From NCBI RefSeq assembly GCF_000517125.1, contig NZ_KI912155.1, forward strand, positions 497,707 through 561,706: a stretch of 64,000 bases of DNA, read 5' to 3'. Under the pieces are notes generated by a model. The model did no database searches, had not been told where the DNA came from, and saw only the letters and a program-made list of their open reading frames with translations. Position numbers and translations under genes: made by a program. Of the stretch, positions 1 to 10,580 are shown in pieces. Numbering within the stretch: position 1 is the first letter of the stretch; each line of letters opens with the position of its first letter. This stretch comes from Arthrobacter sp. MA-N2 (GTDB lineage: Bacteria > Actinomycetota > Actinomycetes > Actinomycetales > Micrococcaceae).

Positions 1-1872
1 ATCCCGGTCCAGTTCACGGTAGCTCGCACCCAAGTCCGCGAGTCCGGAGGGGACTGCTGGATGGCGCTGAGTGGTCGCGTATTCCGCCCAGAGTGCCCGC
101 TGTGACTGGACGAGGACCAAGGAACTGTGAAGATCGGCAATGTGGACACCAGGGCGGACGTATTCCTTGGCCACGCGACGCAGACGAGAGCGCTGCATCG
201 AAGGCATCTCGAGGCCCTGCTCACGACGCCAGGCGGAGGTCGCCGTAGCCGAGATCAGATCGTGGACTGGCCGGTCAAAAATATCGGGAGTAAATTTGTC
301 CAGACTTTCCCGCACCGCCATCAACAGCCCCAGTTGCGAGCCCCATTCGGCGAAGTTGGTCCCGAGCCGGATTTCGGAGTGCTCCGCAACCTGGTTCATC
401 CGTTCCCGCATCCGGGGAAGGTGTTCCGCGGCCGCATGGGCCAGTTGCTGGGCTTCCTCGGTCTCCTTGCGCGTGACCAAACGCGCCCCGTACCAGGGGC
501 TCGACGTCGAAGCGCGGCTGAAGCTGCCAAGCTCGGCAGCGCGGCGAAGCCTCTCGGCCAACTCAGCGCGGTCTTTGATATTGTCCAGCACACTTCGTTT
601 CAAGCGCACCGTCGTGGCGGGGGCCGGGTGGATGGAGGTTAGTTCCGCGAGCGACTGCATGGCCTGATAGGGCGAGCACCCCCAACGCTCGCGCACGTTG
701 TGCAAAGACGCGACATGGTCCATCAGGGCATGGCGGTGCTCGGTCAGGGTCTTGTGGAGATTCGCAAGCTGCGGTTCCAACGATTTCTCGTTGCGGATGA
801 TCGCACTGACCAACTGTCCCTTGAGCTGCTGTGCCTTAGCGCCGTTCCCTGGCCTGAACAATATCGATTCGAGCCCAAGGGATTCGAAATGCGCGGCGAG
901 GCCATTGAGGCTCGCTCGCCGGTCGCCAACGACAAGCACCGATTTGCCCTCGTTGACGAGCGCACCGATGGCATTGATGGCGGTTTGGGTCTGGCCGGTG
1001 CCTGGCGGCGTGCTGACCACCAGCGAATCGCCTGCCCGGACGGCATCCACGACGAATTGCTGGTCCGTGTCCGCGTCCAGGAGCAGCGACTCCTCGACGG
1101 GATCGCGCTCGTCAAGGCTTGGGAACCGCCCGGACTGGATGGGTTCGGGTTCGACCTCCCCGCCGTTGGCGGCTTCAAACAGAGAGGAAACGATGCGGTT
1201 GTTCTCGTTGATCCAGGGGTCGTCCAAGTTACCGGACAGATCCGCCAACGTCGTTACGAGGAGATTGGGAGTTACCTCCGCACCGGGGATCGGCTGCACC
1301 AGCGTGGCCAAACGGTCAAGGACCGGCAGGGGGTCAAGGCGAGCGGTGTTGTACGCCATGCGGCCCACTGCGTTGACGTCGAACACAATTCCGTGGACGG
1401 TCTTCAAATGCCGTACCAAGGCGGGGTTGATGCTGGCTTGCTCGGTAAGCTGCAGCTCGTAGTCATCTTCGCCCGGCCGCGCGGTGAGCGAAATGGCTGC
1501 CAACATGACGGGGGCAGAAACACGCTGGGGCTTTCCTCCGACCGCCGACGTCCACACGACCGTGCCACACGAGAGGTAACCTGCGTCGATTCCCCGGTCA
1601 TGGCCCAGTTCGAAGATCTTCGAGCGAAGGTTCCTTGCGGCACGCGCGGCAACAAGGTACTGCTGGCGATCCCGGATCAGAGTGGAAAGACGGGTTCGAC
1701 GGCCGACGAGGAGCTGTGCGAGGCCTGACGGATGGCCGTTACTGAGGTCAATCGATCCTTCCGGCGTCTTGACGAAGCGAAGCATCGTGTCCGCGCCGGT
1801 CACGGGCTTGAGCCCGGACAGCCATTTCCGAAGCTCCGCGGAGCTCTCTTCGTGGCTTTGACTTACTGACAC
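1..1872 (-). CDS. DUF4011-like superfamily 1 helicase, N-terminal 624 residues (runs off window)
   Basis: Partial gene: the frame is open from the window edge to a GTG at 1872, preceded by an AAGAAGG-type ribosome binding site. Residues about 100-250 resemble the domain that precedes the motor in DUF4011-type helicases, with a SAPVMLAAISL stretch followed by a NPALVRHLK motif. The motor begins near residue 285 with PPGTGQTQT, a Walker A in which the usual Lys is Gln (residue 294, codon 991-993), followed by a VLVVGDRRA strand. The rest of the visible part is mostly helical; later helicase motifs lie outside the window. Family members are SF1 DNA/RNA helicase-like ATPases of poorly known role, sometimes linked to defence. 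The assignment rests on motif resemblance; the substrate is unknown. Confidence 0.7.
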   Translation of the reverse strand, partial: MSVSQSHEESSAELRKWLSGLKPVTGADTMLRFVKTPEGSIDLSNGHPSGLAQLLVGRRTRLSTLIRDRQQYLVAARAARNLRSKIFELGHDRGIDAGYLSCGTVVWTSAVGGKPQRVSAPVMLAAISLTARPGEDDYELQLTEQASINPALVRHLKTVHGIVFDVNAVGRMAYNTARLDPLPVLDRLATLVQPIPGAEVTPNLLVTTLADLSGNLDDPWINENNRIVSSLFEAANGGEVEPEPIQSGRFPSLDERDPVEESLLLDADTDQQFVVDAVRAGDSLVVSTPPGTGQTQTAINAIGALVNEGKSVLVVGDRRASLNGLAAHFESLGLESILFRPGNGAKAQQLKGQLVSAIIRNEKSLEPQLANLHKTLTEHRHALMDHVASLHNVRERWGCSPYQAMQSLAELTSIHPAPATTVRLKRSVLDNIKDRAELAERLRRAAELGSFSRASTSSPWYGARLVTRKETEEAQQLAHAAAEHLPRMRERMNQVAEHSEIRLGTNFAEWGSQLGLLMAVRESLDKFTPDIFDRPVHDLISATATSAWRREQGLEMPSMQRSRLRRVAKEYVRPGVHIADLHSSLVLVQSQRALWAEYATTQRHPAVPSGLADLGASYRELDRD

Positions 1873-2010
1873 TGCTGCCTTCTTTTCTGTTCTGGCTCGA
1901 GACGACTTGGACCAAATCGGCATACTTTCGAGGGTAGCGGGAAGAGACCTGCAGTCCGCACCGCAACACTGGTGGAAACGGAAATTGCCCCTGACTTCAG
2001 GGGAAATGCA

Positions 2011-2045
2011 GAGTGACCGGCCTCTGAAACAGAGGCCGGTCACTC
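2011..2045 (-). terminator. Terminator after guaA
   Basis: A perfect 15-bp inverted repeat with loop GAAAC lies 6 bases beyond the guaA stop. A smaller hairpin (CCCCTG/CAGGGG, 1988-2003) follows. The run of U is short. The divergent spacing to the helicase start makes this the end of the guaA transcript. Confidence 0.75.
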
Positions 2046-2051
2046 AGAAAG

Positions 2052-3656
2052 CTATTCCCACTCGATGGTTCCCGGCGGCTTACTGGTGACATCCAGCACC
2101 ACGCGGTTGACCCCGTCTACCTCGTTGGTGATCCTGTTGGAGATCCTGGCGAGGAGATCATAAGGGAGCCTGGACCAGTCGGCAGTCATGGCGTCCTCGG
2201 AAGAAACGGGACGCAGCACGATCGGGTGTCCATAGGTACGCCCGTCGCCCTGTACGCCAACGCTCCGGACATCAGCCAACAGCACTACCGGCATCTGCCA
2301 GACGTCATTGTCGAGCCCGGCCGCAGTGAGTTCGGCACGCGCGATGGCGTCTGCCTTACGCAGCAGATCGAGTCTTTCCTTGTTCACCTCGCCCACAATG
2401 CGGATACCCAGTCCGGGACCAGGGAACGGCTGGCGTCCAACGATTTCCTGCGGCAAGCCGAGCTGTGCGCCCACGGCACGAACTTCGTCCTTGAACAGCG
2501 CACGCAGGGGTTCAACGAGTTCGAACTGCAGGTCCTCGGGCAGCCCGCCCACGTTGTGGTGGCTCTTGATGTTTGCAGCACCTTCGCCGCCGCCGGATTC
2601 GACGACGTCCGGGTACAGGGTGCCCTGGACGAGGAACTTGATGCTCTCGCCTTCGGACGCAGCCTGGGCAATAATTGCCCTCTCTGCTTGCTCGAACGCA
2701 CGAATGAACTCGCGGCCGATGATCTTGCGTTTGGTCTCCGGATCACTGACACCGGCCAGAGCGGACAAGAAGCGCTCCTGCTCGTTTGCCACGTAAAGGT
2801 TCACACCGGTAGCGGCTACGAAATCGCGCTCGACCTGTTCGGCTTCACCTTCGCGCAGCAAGCCATGGTCCACGAATACGCAGGTGAGCTGATCGCCTAC
2901 GGCGCGCTGCACGAGGGCTGCGGCCACAGCCGAGTCGACGCCGCCGGAGAGTCCGCAGATAACCTTGGCATCGCCGATCTGCTGGCGAATCCGGTCCACC
3001 TGTTCTTCGAGGATGTTGCCAGTGGTCCAATTCGGCTTCAGGCCCGCTCCGTTGAACAGGAAGTTCTCCAGGACCTGCTGTCCGTGAGCCGAGTGCTTAA
3101 CCTCCGGGTGCCACTGGACGCCGTAAAGGTGCTTCGCTTCGTTCGCGAAAGCCGCGACGGGTGCGCCCGCCGTAGTCGCCAGGACTTCAAAGCCTGCCGG
3201 GGCCTCATGAACGGAGTCTCCGTGACTCATCCAGGTGTTCTGGGAGTCCGGGATACCCGCAAGGATCGATCGGGCCTCACCAACAGTGGTGGCCTCGGTA
3301 GCGCCGTACTCCCGCAAACCGGTCTGAGCGACCTTGCCGCCGAGCGCGTTGGCCATGGCCTGGAAGCCGTAGCAGATACCGAAGACCGGCACGCCCGCCT
3401 CGAAAAGGTCCGGACCAACGCTCGGCGCACCCTCGGCGTAAACGCTGGAAGGGCCGCCCGAAAGGATGATCGCTGCCGGATTCTTGGCCAGAAGCTGCTC
3501 GGTGGTGAAAGTGTGCGGAACAATCTCCGAGTACACATTCGCTTCACGGACGCGGCGGGCAATCAGCTGCGCGTACTGGGCACCGTAGTCAACAACCAGC
3601 ACCGGCTTCTGGGAAGTCTGAGCTTCAGAACTGAAGGGTGCGGTGGGAGTAGTCAC
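2052..3656 (-). CDS. guaA: GMP synthase (glutamine-hydrolysing)
   Basis: GuaA makes GMP from XMP, ATP and glutamine in the cytoplasm, the last step of guanine nucleotide synthesis. The 534-residue length is normal. The class I glutamine amidotransferase domain comes first, with the nucleophile Cys95 in GICYGFQ and the His183/Glu185 pair in QWHPEV. The ATP-pyrophosphatase PP-loop SGGVDS is at 237-242. The dimerisation domain ends in TIEWE, as in typical GuaA proteins. The window also carries guaB and guaB3 5-8 kb upstream on the same strand, so guanine nucleotide genes are clustered but not contiguous. It is followed by a strong terminator. Confidence 0.98.
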   Translation of the reverse strand: MTTPTAPFSSEAQTSQKPVLVVDYGAQYAQLIARRVREANVYSEIVPHTFTTEQLLAKNPAAIILSGGPSSVYAEGAPSVGPDLFEAGVPVFGICYGFQAMANALGGKVAQTGLREYGATEATTVGEARSILAGIPDSQNTWMSHGDSVHEAPAGFEVLATTAGAPVAAFANEAKHLYGVQWHPEVKHSAHGQQVLENFLFNGAGLKPNWTTGNILEEQVDRIRQQIGDAKVICGLSGGVDSAVAAALVQRAVGDQLTCVFVDHGLLREGEAEQVERDFVAATGVNLYVANEQERFLSALAGVSDPETKRKIIGREFIRAFEQAERAIIAQAASEGESIKFLVQGTLYPDVVESGGGEGAANIKSHHNVGGLPEDLQFELVEPLRALFKDEVRAVGAQLGLPQEIVGRQPFPGPGLGIRIVGEVNKERLDLLRKADAIARAELTAAGLDNDVWQMPVVLLADVRSVGVQGDGRTYGHPIVLRPVSSEDAMTADWSRLPYDLLARISNRITNEVDGVNRVVLDVTSKPPGTIEWE

Positions 3657-3795
3657 CGTAACAGCCTACTTTGCCGGGATGCCCCGGTGCACCTTGGAGC
3701 TAGTCGTGAAGCCCCGGAAACAGCCGGAAGACAACCCGACGTTAGCGATCTCACAATGCCCGCAGGGACCGGAGCGTCAACCGGCCCCTTAGGAA

Positions 3796-4317
3796 CTAGT
3801 AGCGCTTGGACGCCTGGGGATGAGCGGCGAGTTCCATCTCGACCTCCGAGTGGAACTTCTTCTCCACAATGAACGACATCAGCGGGACAACGCCACCGAG
3901 GGCAAGCAGGACGAGCTTCAGGAACGGCCAGCGCATGAGCGACCACAAACGGAAGTTCGAGATGAGGTAGATCACGTACATCCAGCCGTGGACGATCAGC
4001 ACCGTGATCGAGACGTTCACGCCCCCGAGGACAGACTTGGACTCGGCGTCGGTAAATCCAAAACCGAACGGCTGGCCTGTGATTGCGTTCGTGCCACCGG
4101 CAAAGAGATACACACCGAACACGTAGCGTGCCACCAGCTCGGCGCACAGGAGAAGCAGCATGGTGCCGGTGAGGTATGCCATGACTTTGTAGAACTTCAA
4201 GGCCGATCGGATCTGGGCCGTGGTTCCGCCGAAGCGGCGCTTCTTCTTGGCCAGGGCTGGCTTCGAGGCAGATTCTCCGGACTGTTCGGGTTGGATGGCC
4301 GGTTTGGGCTCAATCAT
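3796..4317 (-). CDS. DUF3817 integral membrane protein
   Basis: A 173-residue membrane protein. A Lys/Arg-rich N-terminal segment (KKKRR near residue 25) is followed by three hydrophobic segments, near residues 40-65, 95-120 and 130-150. The middle segment contains the HGWMYV signature seen in DUF3817 proteins. The start is the ATG at 4317, whose ATGA overlaps the SURF1 stop, so the two are translationally coupled. A longer reading from 4464 would run into SURF1 and is rejected. The function of DUF3817 is not established; coupling to SURF1 suggests a role near the respiratory membrane, which is inference. Confidence 0.85.
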   Translation of the reverse strand: MIEPKPAIQPEQSGESASKPALAKKKRRFGGTTAQIRSALKFYKVMAYLTGTMLLLLCAELVARYVFGVYLFAGGTNAITGQPFGFGFTDAESKSVLGGVNVSITVLIVHGWMYVIYLISNFRLWSLMRWPFLKLVLLALGGVVPLMSFIVEKKFHSEVEMELAAHPQASKRY

Positions 4318-5150
4318 GGCTGTACCTGTTCTGGCTTGGTCATTTCTGGCAAATCGTCGGATGGGAATTCGTCGTCCGGCTCGTCCTCTTCGAGGGTGCG
4401 CCGGTAGTCGTCGGCCACCATGCGCCACCAGATATACAGGGCAAATCCTGCAAAGACCACCCATTCCACCGAGTAGAAAAGGTTGAGCCAGTTGATCTGT
4501 TGGTTGGGCGGCTGGGCGGGGATATTCAGGGGCTTCAGTTGCGCCGGAAGTGCAAGCACCTTGCCCGCCGACATTTCCGAAGTCGCGGCGACGAAGCCCG
4601 GATAGCTTGAGACATCCCAGGTGTTGATGAGTTCGGCGACCGAAACCGCGGAGGCGCGGCCCGCTCCGGCGTCGACGTTTGGCACTGGCGCTTCGGACGG
4701 CAGGAGCCGTCCGGTCAATTCAATGCTGCCCGACGGCGGCGGTCCGGCTTGGGCGGGATCGGCGACCCAGCCGCGTGCCACGGGGATCCAGGTCTTCGGG
4801 GAAGCGCCTGCGCCCTGGAGGACGGGGGCGCCGTCGACGGCAAACGCGTTGACCACCCAGTACCCTTTTTGTCCGGCGAGCAGCCTGCCCTCGACAAGGA
4901 CCTGCTTGGCGGGATCATAACTGCCTTTGGCGCTGACCATTTGATCCGATGCGGTACTCGGGAAGAACGTTCCCGGCTGCAGGGTTCCGGTGAGCGGCTT
5001 GACTTGCTCCACCGCGGGGTCGTCAGCGGGGACGTCGCTTTGCGTGGATCTGCCGAACTGCCACTGGCTGAGCAGCACAAACACCCCGGAGAGCAGGAGA
5101 GCAAAGACAAGTCCTGCGATCCAGCGAGGCTTCAGAGCAGTTTTCAACAC
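4314..5150 (-). CDS. SURF1 family cytochrome oxidase assembly protein
   Basis: A 278-residue SURF1-type protein. It has a first membrane helix near residues 10-30, ending in the family's QWQFGR motif, a long extracytoplasmic domain, and a second helix near 218-245 with NWLNLFYSVEW. SURF1 proteins help haem insertion into subunit I of haem-copper oxidases. The start is the GTG at 5150. A TACGGT box lies 6 bases upstream, so the message may be leaderless, although AAGGGG directly before the GTG could also act as a weak binding site. The 4-base overlap with the DUF3817 gene indicates one transcript. Confidence 0.9.
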   Translation of the reverse strand: MLKTALKPRWIAGLVFALLLSGVFVLLSQWQFGRSTQSDVPADDPAVEQVKPLTGTLQPGTFFPSTASDQMVSAKGSYDPAKQVLVEGRLLAGQKGYWVVNAFAVDGAPVLQGAGASPKTWIPVARGWVADPAQAGPPPSGSIELTGRLLPSEAPVPNVDAGAGRASAVSVAELINTWDVSSYPGFVAATSEMSAGKVLALPAQLKPLNIPAQPPNQQINWLNLFYSVEWVVFAGFALYIWWRMVADDYRRTLEEDEPDDEFPSDDLPEMTKPEQVQP

Positions 5151-5196
5151 CCCTTAACCGTACTTCGTCAAGCTGTAGAACAGCTAAACGAGAGTG

Positions 5197-5220
5197 GGGC
5201 TGCCCTAGCGTGGGCAGCCC
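5197..5220 (-). terminator. Hairpin terminator after the EIIA gene
   Basis: A 9-bp perfect stem GGGCTGCCC/GGGCAGCCC with a six-base loop lies 15 bases past the EIIA stop and upstream of the SURF1 promoter. It separates the two transcripts. Confidence 0.65.
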
Positions 5221-5234
5221 TGGAGGTCCGAGTC

Positions 5235-5723
5235 TCAGTGGTCGAAGAACACCAGGCTGGAGTTGATCAGTTCGGCAATGACTTCCGGATCATGGGCCCG
5301 CCGGAGGGATTCCCGGAATGACTCCTTGGAGAGCGACCGCGCCAAGGTGGCAAGTACTTCGAGGTGGTCCGAAAAGGAACTTGCCGGTGTCGCGATGAGC
5401 AGTACCACCGTGGCCGGCCCGTCGCTCGCGCCGAAGTCCAGGGAGTGCCCGAATTTCGTGATGCCAACAGCGATGGAGACACGCGAGACAAACTCGCTGC
5501 GGGCATGCGGCAATCCAATGCCGCCCGGCAGTCCGGTCGCTAGCTGGTGCTCGCGGGAATTGACGACTTCGAGGAAACCCCCCAGGTCCGTAATGCGTCC
5601 GGCTGCGTAGAGCCGCTCGGCGAGCTGGCCCGCGGCATCGGTCTTGTCCGTCGCTTCCATCTCCAAGATGACGGTCTCCGGCGTCGTCAGTTCGGCATCG
5701 TACGGGTCCAGTGGTTCCGCCAC
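5235..5723 (-). CDS. PTS EIIA component, fructose/nitrogen type
   Basis: A 162-residue single-domain EIIA of the fructose/mannitol/Ntr class. The phospho-accepting His is His73 in GIGLPHARS, and the hydrophobic DGPATVVLLIATP strand follows. It would take phosphate from HPr. Translation starts at a GTG with GGAGGG eight bases upstream. No EIIB, EIIC, HPr or EI gene is in the window, so it is an orphan here and may serve a remote transporter or act as a regulator. It lies 39 bases downstream of glpD on the same strand, so glycerol metabolism is a possible link, but this is inference. Confidence 0.88.
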   Translation of the reverse strand: MAEPLDPYDAELTTPETVILEMEATDKTDAAGQLAERLYAAGRITDLGGFLEVVNSREHQLATGLPGGIGLPHARSEFVSRVSIAVGITKFGHSLDFGASDGPATVVLLIATPASSFSDHLEVLATLARSLSKESFRESLRRAHDPEVIAELINSSLVFFDH

Positions 5724-5762
5724 GTCGTTTTCCCTCCAGTGTGCCCAGCCGGCCCAGGCCGC

Positions 5763-7517
5763 TCAGCGCAAGGGAACGATGTCATCGACTCCCATGCGCG
5801 CGGCATCGGCCGATTCGTCGTCGGGCTGCTGTTGGCTGAGCCGTTCAGCTTCCACCCGGGCGAGGTAGTGCTTGATTTCGCTTTCCCGCTGCGCGTCGCT
5901 CCAGCCAAGAATTTCTCCCATCAGCTTAGCGACAACGGGGACAGCGGAAACACCTCTGTCCCACGACTCGATCGATATCCGGGTGCGGCGCGTCAGGACA
6001 TCGTGGACGTGGCGGGCACCCTCATGGGTTGCGGCATAAACAACCTCGGCCGCAAGATAGTCGTCGGCGCCCGGGAGTGGCTCGGCCATCGCCGGATTGT
6101 CTTTGATGATCGCGAGGACTTCCGGCGTCATGGAGCCGTATCGGTTGAGCAAATGCTCCACCCTGGCGACGTGGACCCCGGCCTCGTCTGCGGTCCTTCC
6201 GCGGCGATTCCATGCAGCCTTGAATCCTTCAGCGCCCAAAAGCGGGATGGTTTCAGTGCAACTCGCGGGAACGCGCTCATCCATGGCGCGGGTCGCTTCG
6301 TCAACGGCGTCCTTCGCCATGACCCTGTACGTGGTGAACTTGCCCCCGGCAACCACCACCAGCCCTGGAACGGGGTGCGCCACAACATGTTCGCGCGAAA
6401 GCTTGGCAGTTGAGTCGCTCTCCCCTGCCAGCAGCGGCCGGAGGCCCGCATACACACCTTCAACATCCTCACGGGTCAAAGGCCGTTTCAGGACACGATT
6501 GACGTGTTCGAGAACATAGTCGATGTCCTTGGTGGACGCTGCGGGGTGGGCCTTGTCGAGCTTCCAGTCGGTGTCTGTGGTACCGATGATCCAGTGCCTC
6601 CCCCACGGGATGACGAACAGCACGGATTTCTCGGTCCTCAGGATCAATCCCACCGTCGACTGGAAGCGGTCGCGCGGGACCACAAGGTGGATCCCTTTGG
6701 AAGCGCGGACCTTGAGTTGGCCACGATCCGTCACCATGGCCTGGGTCTCGTCGGTCCAGACGCCGGTCGCATTGACCACTTGCTTGGCGCGGACTTCGAT
6801 GATGCTGCCGTCTTCCTGGTTCTCAACCTTCGCGCCCACCACGCGTTCGCCTTCGCGCACGAAAGACACCACGCGCATCCTGTTCACGGCATGCGCTCCA
6901 TAGTGCGCCGCAGTGCGGACGACATTGACGACGAGCCTGGCGTCGTCAACCTGGGCATCGTAGTAGCGGATGGACCCCACGAACGCATCGCTCTTGAGGC
7001 TCGGGGCAGCCCTCAGCGTTCCCCGCCGGAAGAGGTGTTTGTGCATGGGGACACCGCGGCTGTGGCCTGAAGTGAGGCCAAGGGTGTCGTAGAGAAGGAT
7101 GCCCGCACCCACGTAGGGCCGCTCCCAAAAACGCCGCGTAAGCGGATAGAGGAACGGGACCGGCCGGACAAGGTGCGGCGCGATTTGCTGGATCAGCAAT
7201 CCGCGTTCCTGGAGAGCTTCCTGTACCAGCGCGAAGTCAAGCATTTCGAGGTAACGCAGGCCGCCGTGAATCAGCTTCGAGGACCGCGACGACGTGCCGG
7301 AAGCCCAGTCCCGCGCTTCGACAATACCCACGGACAATCCCCGCGTGATTGCGTCCAAGGCAGCCCCGGCCCCAACCACGCCGCCGCCGACAATCAGGAT
7401 GTCCAGTTCCTTGCCGGGCTCCGTAGTGCCCTTGAGCACTTCAAGGGATCTGGCCCGTGCCTGCGGACTCAACGCTCCGGCATCATTCCTCTGCGAACCA
7501 TCTGCAACACTGCTCAT
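5763..7517 (-). CDS. glpD: Glycerol-3-phosphate dehydrogenase, FAD-dependent
   Basis: GlpD oxidises glycerol-3-phosphate to dihydroxyacetone phosphate at the membrane and passes electrons to quinone. The protein is 584 residues. An N-terminal FAD dinucleotide fold GGGVVGAG is at 44-51, followed by TSSRSSKLIHGGLRYLE, the hallmark of the family. GTTDTDW and AGGKFTTYRVMA lie further on, and a C-terminal helical domain closes the protein. The start is the ATG at 7517, because GGGAGG lies six bases upstream; the earlier ATG at 7538 would put that site inside the gene. The orphan EIIA gene follows directly. Confidence 0.96.
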   Translation of the reverse strand: MSSVADGSQRNDAGALSPQARARSLEVLKGTTEPGKELDILIVGGGVVGAGAALDAITRGLSVGIVEARDWASGTSSRSSKLIHGGLRYLEMLDFALVQEALQERGLLIQQIAPHLVRPVPFLYPLTRRFWERPYVGAGILLYDTLGLTSGHSRGVPMHKHLFRRGTLRAAPSLKSDAFVGSIRYYDAQVDDARLVVNVVRTAAHYGAHAVNRMRVVSFVREGERVVGAKVENQEDGSIIEVRAKQVVNATGVWTDETQAMVTDRGQLKVRASKGIHLVVPRDRFQSTVGLILRTEKSVLFVIPWGRHWIIGTTDTDWKLDKAHPAASTKDIDYVLEHVNRVLKRPLTREDVEGVYAGLRPLLAGESDSTAKLSREHVVAHPVPGLVVVAGGKFTTYRVMAKDAVDEATRAMDERVPASCTETIPLLGAEGFKAAWNRRGRTADEAGVHVARVEHLLNRYGSMTPEVLAIIKDNPAMAEPLPGADDYLAAEVVYAATHEGARHVHDVLTRRTRISIESWDRGVSAVPVVAKLMGEILGWSDAQRESEIKHYLARVEAERLSQQQPDDESADAARMGVDDIVPLR

Positions 7518-7621
7518 CGGACGCCTCCCATCGCACAAAGCCCGTAGTTCCCCACACTACTTCTTGTCCGCGGGCTTGGGCAGGGGCTGCGCAAGGGCTG
7601 CTGCAGCGGCCCCGGCAGGAG

Positions 7622-8758
7622 CTACTGGCCTTCGTAAGGCGAGACGACGACGTCGACCCGCTGGAATTCCTTCAGGTCCGAATAACCCGTGGTTGCCATG
7701 GAACGGCGCAACGCGCCAATCAGGTTGGAGGTGCCGTTGGTGTGATGGCCCGGTCCGAAGAGCACTTCCTCGAGCGGACCGACGGTGCCGACGTTGACCC
7801 TGTCGCCGCGGGGAAGCTCGAGGTGATGGGCTTCCTGGCCCCAGTGCCAGCCCTTGCCCGGTGCTTCTTCGGCACGGGCCAGGGCGCTGCCGAGCATGAC
7901 GGCGTCGGCGCCCATCGCGATGGCTTTGACGATGTCCCCCGACGAGCCCATTCCGCCGTCGGCGATGACGTGCACATAACGTCCTCCGGACTCATCCATG
8001 TAGTCGCGGCGGGCGGCGGCGACGTCGGAGATGGCCGAAGCCATGGGCGAATGGATGCCGAGTGCACGGCGCGTGGTGGTCGTTGCCCCGCCGCCGAAGC
8101 CCACGAGGACGCCGGCCGCGCCGGTACGCATCAGGTGCAGGGCCGGGGTGTAGCCGGCGGCTCCGCCAACGATCACCGGGACGTCGAGCTCGTAAATGAA
8201 CTGCTTGAGGTTCAATGGCTCGTGGTTCTTGGAAACGTGTTCAGCCGAGACCGTGGTGCCCCGAATAACAAAAATGTCGACGCCGGCAGCAACTACGGTC
8301 TTGTAGTGCTCCTGGGTGCGCTGCGGCGTCAACGAACCCGCCACGGTCACGCCGGAAGCGCGGATTTCCGCGAGTCTGCTGGTGATCAGTTCGGGCTGGA
8401 TGGGAGCCTTATAAAGGTCCTGCATGCGACGCGTCACCGCGGGGCTGGCCGTTTCATCCTCAAGGGCAGAGATCTCATCCAGTACGGACTGAGGGTCCTC
8501 GTAGCGCGTCCACAAGCCCTCCAGGTCCAGAACGCCCAGACCTCCGAGCTTGCCAAGGGCGATGGCCGTTTCCGGCGACATCGCAGAGTCCATGGGTGCC
8601 GCGATGACAGGCATCTCAAACTGGTAGGCATCAATCTGCCATGAGACGGAGACGTCCTTGGGGTCACGCGTCCGGCGGTTGGGGACGATCGCAATGTCAT
8701 CCAGGGAGTAGGCACGACGCCCACGCTTGCCACGGCCAATCTCAATCTCATAAGTCAC
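7622..8758 (-). CDS. guaB3: GuaB3 family IMP dehydrogenase-related protein
   Basis: A 378-residue TIM-barrel protein of the IMPDH/GMPR superfamily without the CBS pair. The PVIAAPMDS motif and the phosphate-binding ADGGMGSSGDIVKA segment are present. The loop that in IMPDH carries the catalytic Cys reads GFGGGATTTTRR here, and the protein has no cysteine at all, so it cannot use the covalent thioimidate mechanism. The biochemical role of actinobacterial GuaB3 is unsettled. The start is the GTG at 8758, with TAACCT six bases upstream, so it looks leaderless. It lies 113 bases beyond the end of guaB, past the guaB terminator, and therefore probably has its own promoter. Confidence 0.92.
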   Translation of the reverse strand: MTYEIEIGRGKRGRRAYSLDDIAIVPNRRTRDPKDVSVSWQIDAYQFEMPVIAAPMDSAMSPETAIALGKLGGLGVLDLEGLWTRYEDPQSVLDEISALEDETASPAVTRRMQDLYKAPIQPELITSRLAEIRASGVTVAGSLTPQRTQEHYKTVVAAGVDIFVIRGTTVSAEHVSKNHEPLNLKQFIYELDVPVIVGGAAGYTPALHLMRTGAAGVLVGFGGGATTTTRRALGIHSPMASAISDVAAARRDYMDESGGRYVHVIADGGMGSSGDIVKAIAMGADAVMLGSALARAEEAPGKGWHWGQEAHHLELPRGDRVNVGTVGPLEEVLFGPGHHTNGTSNLIGALRRSMATTGYSDLKEFQRVDVVVSPYEGQ

Positions 8759-8807
8759 TGCTCTAGGTTATCCCAGTGCGGCGCCATGTACGGGCAGGGA
8801 AAAGAAG

Positions 8808-8840
8808 GAGCCCGCCCCTTCATGATGAAGGGGCGGGCTC
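8808..8840 (-). terminator. Terminator after guaB
   Basis: A perfect 14-bp GC-rich stem (GAGCCCGCCCCTTC and its complement) with a five-base loop, 31 bases beyond the guaB stop and just upstream of the guaB3 promoter. Confidence 0.8.
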
Positions 8841-8871
8841 GCTCGAAAACCGGTCCGGGTACTGGTTGGGC

Positions 8872-10449
<1,578 letters not shown>

Positions 10450-10580
10450 TCATTACGGGACTGGCCTGTGCACAAAGGTTCTGAATAAATAGTAGAACCT
10501 CGCCGCCGATCCCCATATTCCGCGAGGACAATGTGAGTAACGGCACCCCCCAGGGCCACCGGCGTCGCGCGGTCTCGCCG

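Noticed and set aside
127..1728. Several plus-strand open frames across the first 1.7 kb
   Set aside because: They are antisense to the open minus-strand helicase frame, which shows a P-loop and family motifs from 1872 to the window edge.
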